Below, in pieces: positions 57,666-64,000 of a stretch of 64,000 nt of DNA. Source of the DNA: Elephas maximus indicus. Its lineage: Eukaryota; Chordata; Mammalia; Proboscidea; Elephantidae. The position numbers and the translations under genes were made by a program. Position 1 is the stretch's first letter. The number at the start of each line of letters is the position of its first letter. The stretch lies in NCBI RefSeq assembly GCF_024166365.1, contig NC_064830.1, positions 89,830,968 to 89,894,967 of the forward strand, written 5' to 3'. The notes beneath the pieces were generated by a model. That model saw nothing but the letters and a program-made list of their open reading frames with translations, did no database searches and was not told the origin of the DNA.

Positions 57666-58549
57666 TGTAAAAAATGGTGTGGTGGAGGCATCTGACCTCC
57701 TCTAACTTCACAAGGTGGAGAGAGAATCATTGTCACCATCAGTAACCTGAGGCTGATTCCTGTGAGGTGGAGGTCCTCTCTCCAACGACTTCAGCAATTC
57801 TGATACCACCTGTCCCTCCCTCAGTACTCTCTACTTCTCTGCTGGGTTTGATAATTTGTTGCAGTGGTCACAGAGAACTCAGTCAATACTCATGATTTAT
57901 TAGGAAAGTTAAAAAAAAAAAAAAGTTGCAGGTTACAATTCAGGATCAGAAACCACTCAGGATATAGTTCGAAGATAGGACAGCCTCTTCTCAGCCTTGG
58001 TCCCCCCGGCCCCTCAGCCTGGCCTCTGCCCTGCTTGGGCAAGTGTTACTAATCTCTTTAGCTCCACCAATAAGTGCCCGGGGGCACCCCACTCTGTCAG
58101 TAAGCCTCAGCCCAAAGGCACTCAGTGCTCTCACTCCATGGGTTGGCAAGCCTAGCTCCACCAAGTGCCTGGAGTCACCCCACTCCACCAGCAAGCCTCC
58201 TGCCAGAAGGCACTCAACATTCTTGCTCTGTGGGCTGGGAAGTCCAGCATGCTGTCTCCTGATGGTCTCCTGGTTCTGCTGCCTCTGCTGCTGCCATTTC
58301 TTTGCTGCTGCTTCTCCTGCCGCCATCTCTGTTACAGCTCTCTCTCTGTCTCCTGAATTTAGGAGGTTCCTGGCTCAGAGATCCCAGATCTAAAGGACAC
58401 GCCCTACTCCTGTCTCTTCTGCTTGGTGGTAGTTAGGTCCCCTTCTGCTCTGGGATTGGCTCTTTTAACCTAGCGGGAGGGCAAAACTGACCAATTACCT
58501 TGTTAAGGTTCCATACACCTTATTTGCATGGTCCCACCCTCACAAGGTA
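57666..58549 (-). mobile_element. Octamer-LTR copy G, truncated
   Basis: Starts 'tgtaaaaaatggtgtgg' and stops at 'ggtcccaccctcacaagg', lacking the outer 5' end; an RTE fragment follows. Octamer at 58522-58529. Confidence 0.85.
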
Positions 58550-59197
58550 AATATGGTGAGCGGAGAAAAGATTGACATTGTCAAGGATTTCATTTTACTT
58601 GGATCCACAATCAACGTCCACGGAAGGAGCAGTCAAGAAATCAAATGATGTACTGCATTGGGGAAATCTGCTGCAAAAGAACTCTTTAAACTGTTAAAAA
58701 GCAAAGATGTCACTTTGAGGACTAAGGTGTGCCTGACTCAGGCCATGGTATTTTCAATCACCTCGTATGCATGCGAAAGCTGGACAATGAATAAGCAAGA
58801 CTGAAGAAGAATTGATGCCTTTGAATTATGGCACTGGCAAAGAATGAATATACTCTGGACTGCCAGAAGAATGAACAAATCTATCTTACAAGATGTATGG
58901 CCAGAATGTGCCTTAGAAGCAAGGATGGTGAGACTTCATCTCGTTTCCTTTGGACATGTTATCAGGAGGGACCAGTCGCTGGAGAAGGACATCATGTTTG
59001 GTAGAGGGTCAGTGAAAAAGAGGAAAACCCTCAACAAAATGGACTGACACAGTGGGCTGCAATAATGGGCTCAAGCATAGAAATGACTGTTTAGTTCTAG
59101 TGTACATAGGGTCATTTTGCATTACAACTGACTGTTGTTCTAGTGTACATAGGGTCATTTTGCATTACAACCGACTGATCATCAGCTAACAAAAACA
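58550..59197 (+). mobile_element. RTE 3' fragment between two LTR pieces
   Basis: RTE from the RT C-terminal side ('aagattgacattgtcaagga') to a degenerate tail 'gatcatcagctaacaaaaac' with a local duplication of 'tagtgtacatagggtcattt' at about 59098-59170. Confidence 0.88.
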
Positions 59198-60154
59198 GCA
59201 GGTTACAATTCAGGATTAGAAATGACTCAGGATATAGTTCTTTGATCAGAACAACCTCTTCTAAGCCATGCCTGCAGGGAGGCCTCTCTCCAGCCCTTGG
59301 CCTCTCAGCCCCTTGGCCCAGCCTCTGCACTGCTCAGGCAAGTGTTACAAATCTCTTTAGGCCTGCCAATAAGTGCCCAGGGGCACCCCATTCCACCAGT
59401 AAGCCTCGGCCTGAAGGTACTCAACTCTCACTCTGTGGGTTGGCACACTCACTATAGCTGCCTCACTCTGTGGGCGAGGAAGCCCACCATGCCATCTTAA
59501 GTCAGTCTCCTAGTTCTGCTACTGCTGGTTCTCTGCCATGCTTGCCACTGCTTCTGGCCGTCTTGTGCCATCTCCATTGTTATAGCTGTCTCCTGGGTCT
59601 AGGAGGTTCTCAGTGCAGGGACCAGGAGTCCAAAGCACACAATCTGCTCCTGGCTCTTCTTTCTTGGTGGTGAGGTCCTCTCCTCTCTGCTTGCTTCTCT
59701 CTCCTATCTCTTGTAAGATAAAAGGTGTGACTCAAGGGCGTGACTTGAATCAGGGTGTAACTGGGGTAAGGGTGGTGCCCTGAGTCACACCCTCTAGTAA
59801 GGCAGTGTCTCAAGATATATCCCACCCTAATCCTGCCTCATTAATATAACAGACAACTCACTCCCAAATGGGACCATAACCATAGATACAGAGGCTAGGA
59901 TTTACAACACATCACAAAATAGAAAATAATTACATCAGATCAAAAATGGAAGATGGCTATATCATTGCATAACTGCCAAATTACATCATTACATAACTGG
60001 CAAACCACTGAAAATCATGGCACAGTGAAGCTGATACATAACATTGACCATCACAGTTACATACATCTTATTTGCACAGTCCCAGCCAGTCACTATGTAG
60101 GAGTCACAAAAACTACAGCTAGAAAAGCCATATTAAGTAATTCACTCCACCACA
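59198..60154 (-). mobile_element. Octamer-LTR copy H, mosaic subfamily, truncated
   Basis: Begins inside the LTR at 'gcaggttacaattcaggatt' and runs to the outer end 'aattcactccaccaca'. The middle carries the same MaLR-like block as copy F ('ctaggatttacaacacatca', 'tgtgactcaagggcgtgact'). Its octamer is mutated (atttgcac). Confidence 0.85.
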
Positions 60155-62149
60155 TCCACCCCCCGCCCCCCAAAAAAGCCAAGGATGGAAATGGTGGCAT
60201 ATAGATTTCTACACTGGAGTAGAGGAGTTAGACCATGGGCAAGACCAGCTTTCCCAGACAAATAAAAATTTTTGCTGACCAGAGTAGAAGAGCCCCCAGA
60301 GGTGATAGGGCAGTTAAATTGAGCAAGAATATGCTGAAACCTGACTGGACCAACTACTTCAGGGTGAAGAGGACTATAGTTGAGGGAAGTAGCAGAGCTG
60401 GTGGCAATCTGGTATACAAGGTTATAAATGTAATGATATTAACTCTAAGCTCTGAGGGCACTGGCACCGTATCTATTTCCACAGGGAGGTGTTCAAATTT
60501 TGTTGATTTGTTGATGTGCAAACCAGGACAGCAACCAAAACCCAAGGCTTCCTGTCATTTCTCAGGGATGGTTCTTTGCAAAGGGCTGTAACTGACTGTC
60601 CCAAACATTTCAACACCCGCGGCCACATCCCAACCCAACTCATGCAGTTGATCTGGAGCTCAGGAAAGAGGCTTCTACTGAGAGGTACTGAGCAGAGCAG
60701 CTGGCTTCAGGACCAGAAAGGGGATGGATGCTCTGAAAGGAGAAAGAGGTAGTTATCTTTTTACCTGTAGCCTGAGAAATTACTTATTAAGCACATTCAC
60801 ATGTGTCTTTTTGTTTGCTCTTGATCTTCCAAGCGCATTTTGAGGTAGTCATGACAGGGTTTATTCTCATTTTATAAATGAGACCACTGAAGCCAGGGAT
60901 AGTTAACCAAGTGGGAGACCTAGAGTCTAAAGGGGCCCAGAGGTTCTGGAGGATGGTACACTGATGTGCCCTAACAGCCAACCTCCAGCCACATAATCTA
61001 CCCCACTGGAGGCGGGTGGGGCTTCTCACCACTGGATCAGCACACATTGGCCACGCCCTGGAGTGTCTACACAGGTGATGGATAATGTAGAAGTTGTTAA
61101 AATGGTAGCCACAAAAAAAACAGAGGTGAGAGTGTGGTGATATGAGGACTCACTGTTGCTGGCCTGAGGTAAGACCTGAGTCTTAGACCTCAATTTGATG
61201 AACTCCAGTGCCCCAAGTTAGGGTAATTGGGCTGGGCCCTTTCTTTAGACTACTTCATTTGGCTCTGGTGCTGACTTCTTCAGGAGACCTGGAGTATCAG
61301 AACTCAAATCAGAACACCTCTGCCCTTGAAGGCTTTTCCTGCCCTGGGGCTTGGGAAGCACCTGTTTGTTTTAGCAGGAAAGTGAGAGCCTACAAAGGAG
61401 CTCTCAGTTCACCAAGGTTGAGAAAGATCTCAGAACACTCACAGCTGGATGTAGTATCACCATCCTCTTAAGGCATGTCCTCAGGCACCAGACATAACAG
61501 CCCTGATCCAGACGGGAGAGAGAGGGCACCTCTAGCTAAAAGAACTGCTGCCTACTCCCACCAGAAGTCTCATCATCGATTCCTAGAGGACCTAGCAGGC
61601 CTGGTGTTACAAAGACAGATACTTTGGTCCTGGGAAAGCTTCTATCTGGATGAGCCCTGGGGCAGTGTTGGGGAGTTTTCACTGCCCACATCAGCTCTCA
61701 CTGATTCTGTTCTTTCCACATAATCCTTTGTTTCATTAGTTTCTCCACTCAAATCCCCCAAGAGAGAATTATGCTGGGCTGGGTGGGTGCCTCTGCACAC
61801 ATCCTCTTGGCCTCCGACCCAAGATTCCAGGCTTCAGGCTCTTTTTTCTACCCCGAAAATACGGATTGGTTTGGATCAAGGAATCCTGGAGAAGGAAAAG
61901 TAGTGGAGGCACGGGCTTTGGTTAAACGGTGAGGGTGACTTCACAGTGCAATAAGTCAATATATGCCCACTTCCTCCCCAACAGCCTGGCTCCTGGTAAA
62001 GGCTCCATGATGCAGCCCACTGCCTCTCCAAGCAGCGAAAATTCCATTCCTTATTACCAACCCTCAGTATTATTTGCATCCACCTTACCTAAGTGATCGG
62101 CTCATAGGATCCAGAACATAAACAGGGAATAGGGCTGCACCCCTGTGAA
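60155..62149. other. Low-repeat DNA before PRR14
   Basis: About 2 kb with no recognisable exon. A MIR-like reverse core lies at about 60840-60960 ('ttataaatgagaccactgaa'). It may hold lost exons of the dead KRAB gene, but none could be matched. Confidence 0.5.
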
Positions 62150-62245
62150 CATACCGAGGTGGCTATTGGTGTCCTGCATGAAGCCCTATACTAAGCCTTC
62201 TGCGCCGGCCGCACACACATTCACTTCTCTGGGAAACAGTACCAA
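62150..62245 (-). pseudogene. Dead KRAB-A exon, ZNF689-like
   Basis: The minus strand aligns to ZNF689 exon 1 nearly throughout: 'cagagaagtgaatgtgtgtg' against the EEW codons, 'cggccggcgcagaaggc', 'atgcaggacaccaatagcca'. The Trp codon of the conserved EEW is TGA, a second stop (TAG) replaces the Leu-Tyr region, and one base is deleted before the Met-Gln codons. The result cannot make a KRAB domain. Sequence is too diverged to say which paralogue it was. Confidence 0.85.
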
Positions 62246-62559
62246 CTGCTCAGGTGAAGTTTACCTCCCCCAGCTCCCTCCCCAACTACAGCTCACCACA
62301 GTCTCTCCACCAAGTCGTGAGAGCAGCGGGGCCGGAAACCGGCCATCCCTAGTCCCCGGCCACGGCTGCTCGGACCTTAAGGCCCCCACCTTCCCCTCCC
62401 AAAGTGGGACCCTGCGACGTCGGAACCCGATTTGGAGTCTGCAAAAACGAAAGCCGCTGAGGAACCCAGAAAGTTACTAGAACCAGCCTCAAATAGGGCC
62501 TCTCTAGGAAATGAGAGAGTTCACATATCGTTAGCACTCAGTTCACGTTTATTGGCCTA

Positions 62560-62610
62560 AAGCGAGAGAACCGGAAGATGCCCTTAAAAAACGTGGCGGC
62601 ACTCTAGCTT
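62560..62610 (-). promoter_or_regulatory. Relict promoter core of the dead KRAB gene
   Basis: CCGGAAG at 62571-62577 followed by 'aaacgtggcggc' at 62589-62600 mirrors the ZNF689 promoter ETS/YY1 pair at 16582-16611. The YY1-like part has lost its ATGG core. Same strand and similar distance to the KRAB exon. Confidence 0.6.
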
Positions 62611-62759
62611 CACCAGGGTTCCCTGAATGTCTCAAGAAACCTTGAATAGCCTTCGGCCACTGACTACCCTTCAAAAGATGACGGCATCCCGTCCAGTTCG
62701 GTTCACTGAGGACTACAATATCTGCTGTTAACTATAATGGCAACCTGCCCCAATTTGGC

Positions 62760-63809
62760 CTCTTGCCCCTAGGGATGATGGCATCGGAGGCGGCTTCACT
62801 TCGTTTCTCACCACCCCGGAAGACGGGGACCGGCGATTGGGCGGTGCCCTGCGGCTCCGAAAAGAAGGCCCTAGGCGGTTGGGCAGGGTTAGGTAAGGTT
62901 GGTTTTAAAGGAGCCGGTGGTGGGAGCCGTCGAAGACCCGGGATCCGCGGGAGGCAGCGGTGAGCGGCGTGCGAGGGAGGGCACGGAGCGGCTGGAGACA
63001 GGGCGGGAGGAGCGGGTGGTGGGGAGGCGGGGAGGGAGGAAACATTTGAACCATCTGTTCCTGGGGTGGGGGAGGCGCTGGGCGGGGATCCCGGCAGGCC
63101 GGGTGCGGGGTGGATATCTGTGGGCGGGACCTCCCGTATTGGAGTGAAGGGCTATCTCCTTGACAGTGGATCTCCCGGGATCCGGACCGAGATCCGCGAT
63201 GCTCAAGCTCGGGCTGCCCTTGTCTGAGTGGAGCTTCGCGGAGTCGGAGCTCACATGGGGAGGAGGATCCTCGCGCGGCGTCTGATTGGAGGAACCGCGG
63301 TGTAGGATTCTTTCCACAGGGATCAGTCTAGGGGATCTAGGGAGGGGGGAACCGTCGTGTGTGGGAATATTGCTTCGGAGGCCTCGACTACTTGCTGGGA
63401 GTGGAGGAGGATTGCAGAGGGATCCGGCGGAAGCGGAGCCTCCCAGGACCGGGATCCCAGCAGATCCCGGGGTATTTCAGGGCCGAATCTGGGGGGACAA
63501 AGGCCCCGGGAACCTCGGGCCGTAGGGAGACTTGGGGCCGCCGCAACCCAGGTTCTCGTGGCAGGTGCCAGGCAGGGTGCCAGTGATCGCTGCGGCGGCA
63601 GCGGGGAGACACCCGCTCCTGGCGGCCGGTGGGGGGCGCCCTTCCACGCTCTAGGGCTCCGGCCCGGAGCTGCTGGGCACCGCAGGCAGACCATGAAGGG
63701 CGGAGCCACGGGGGAGGGGCTGGCCCTTACTCCCCGCTCCCCCGCTCCCCCTTACCCCAGGCCGCAGCCTGGGATCCCTCAGGGACCCCCCGGAGCCGCC
63801 GCTTCCCCC
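62760..63809 (+). promoter_or_regulatory. PRR14 CpG-island promoter and 5' UTR
   Basis: Very G+C- and CpG-rich. ETS CCGGAAG at 62816-62822, inverted CCAAT (ATTGG) at 62836-62840 overlapping GGGCGG at 62839-62844. A plausible non-coding first-exon donor, 'aggcagcg' followed by gtgagc, lies near 62960. The transcription start cannot be fixed by eye. Confidence 0.7.
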
Positions 63810-63832
63810 ATGGACTTGCCCGGGGACTCCAG
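63810..63832 (+). CDS. PRR14: PRR14 first coding exon
   Basis: ATG at 63810 encodes MDLPGDS and the exon ends AG before the donor gtgagagc. Together with the next exon the product begins MDLPGDSSPSGGPRLCRQPL, matching the N-terminus of PRR14 as I remember it from human. PRR14 is a proline-rich nuclear protein that tethers HP1-bound heterochromatin to the lamina, and its N-terminal region does the heterochromatin binding. The start has C at -3 and G at +4. An in-frame ATG 117 bases upstream (63693) would add 39 residues if it is transcribed. Confidence 0.9.
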
Positions 63833-63955
63833 GTGAGAGCGCACCCCGCCCGCCTGTCTTGATCCCGGGAGACGGGGACCCTGGCGGCGGTACCGGGAAA
63901 CCACAGAGTCAGCGACCGGCTCAGGCAACCACTCTCTGCTTCTCTCACCTTCCAG
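63833..63955 (+). other. PRR14 first coding intron
   Basis: 123-bp GT-AG intron: donor gtgagagc, acceptor 'ctctcaccttccag'. Phase 2. Confidence 0.88.
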
Positions 63956-64000
63956 CCCGTCTGGCGGGCCGCGTTTGTGCCGCCAGCCACTGACCCGAGG
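63956..64000 (+). CDS. PRR14: PRR14 second coding exon (partial)
   Basis: The first 45 bases, completing a Ser codon and encoding PSGGPRLCRQPLTR, continue beyond the window. The RLCRQPLTR string is the diagnostic match to PRR14. Nothing further of the gene is visible, so domains such as the proline-rich middle and the C-terminal Tantalus-type region cannot be assessed here. Confidence 0.9.

Noticed and set aside
19221-60154. A complete endogenous retrovirus between two of the octamer LTRs
   Set aside because: LTRs are in mixed orientations, several have their own TSDs, and no gag, protease, polymerase or envelope sequence was seen between any pair.
63286-63990. Multiple overlapping frames in the PRR14 CpG island
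   Set aside because: Chance frames in CpG-rich sequence; only the frame containing the PRR14 start is supported.

Overview
The window is nuclear DNA of an afrotherian mammal, most likely an elephant. The evidence is about thirty tRNA-headed SINEs of the AfroSINE type, several copies of an RTE-clade LINE whose 3' end matches the SINE tails, and L1 3' ends flanked by good target-site duplications (TSDs). Older mammal-wide repeats (MIR, MER5A, MER20, MLT1-like LTR) are also present. There is no bacterial or viral gene content. Most reading frames in the window are chance frames or transposon relics.

Two protein-coding genes are recognisable. ZNF689 lies on the minus strand at 12.7-16.4 kb: three coding exons give an uninterrupted 500-residue KRAB/C2H2 zinc-finger repressor. 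PRR14 starts on the plus strand at 63.8 kb; its first coding exon and the first 45 bases of the second are inside the window. This ZNF689-PRR14 order and divergent orientation is what I recall for human 16p11.2. Both genes have CpG-rich promoters with ETS and CCAAT motifs; ZNF689 also has YY1-type motifs.

The roughly 46 kb between the two genes holds a dead KRAB zinc-finger gene in pieces. A broken KRAB exon with a relict ETS promoter sits at 62.1-62.6 kb next to PRR14, and a decayed zinc-finger array sits at 22.4-23.3 kb. Both are minus-strand and ZNF689-like. A separate CpG-rich island with E-box, CCAAT and E2F-like motifs lies at 33.3-34.2 kb with no recognisable gene.

Region by region: 0-12 kb is L1, SINE and MLT1-like repeats. 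12.7-17 kb is ZNF689 and its promoter. 17-25 kb holds SINEs, an LTR carrying a hAT-type insertion, a MaLR-like LTR and the zinc-finger pseudogene. 25-32 kb is two nested L1 stacks, one containing an RTE copy inverted by apparent twin priming. 33-40 kb holds the orphan CpG island, SINEs, L1 3' ends and an LTR. 40.8-45 kb is an old L1 broken by at least five later insertions. 45.4-55.6 kb is dominated by three RTE copies, themselves interrupted by an L1 end and two LTRs. 55.6-60.2 kb is LTR and RTE debris. 60.2-64 kb is low-repeat DNA leading into the dead KRAB exon and PRR14. One LTR family occurs about nine times and carries up to three octamer (ATGCAAAT) motifs near one end. No CRISPR array, operon, free-standing tRNA gene, rRNA or intact retroviral coding region was seen. 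Repeat boundaries are read by eye; where a TSD is quoted they are exact to a few bases, otherwise approximate.
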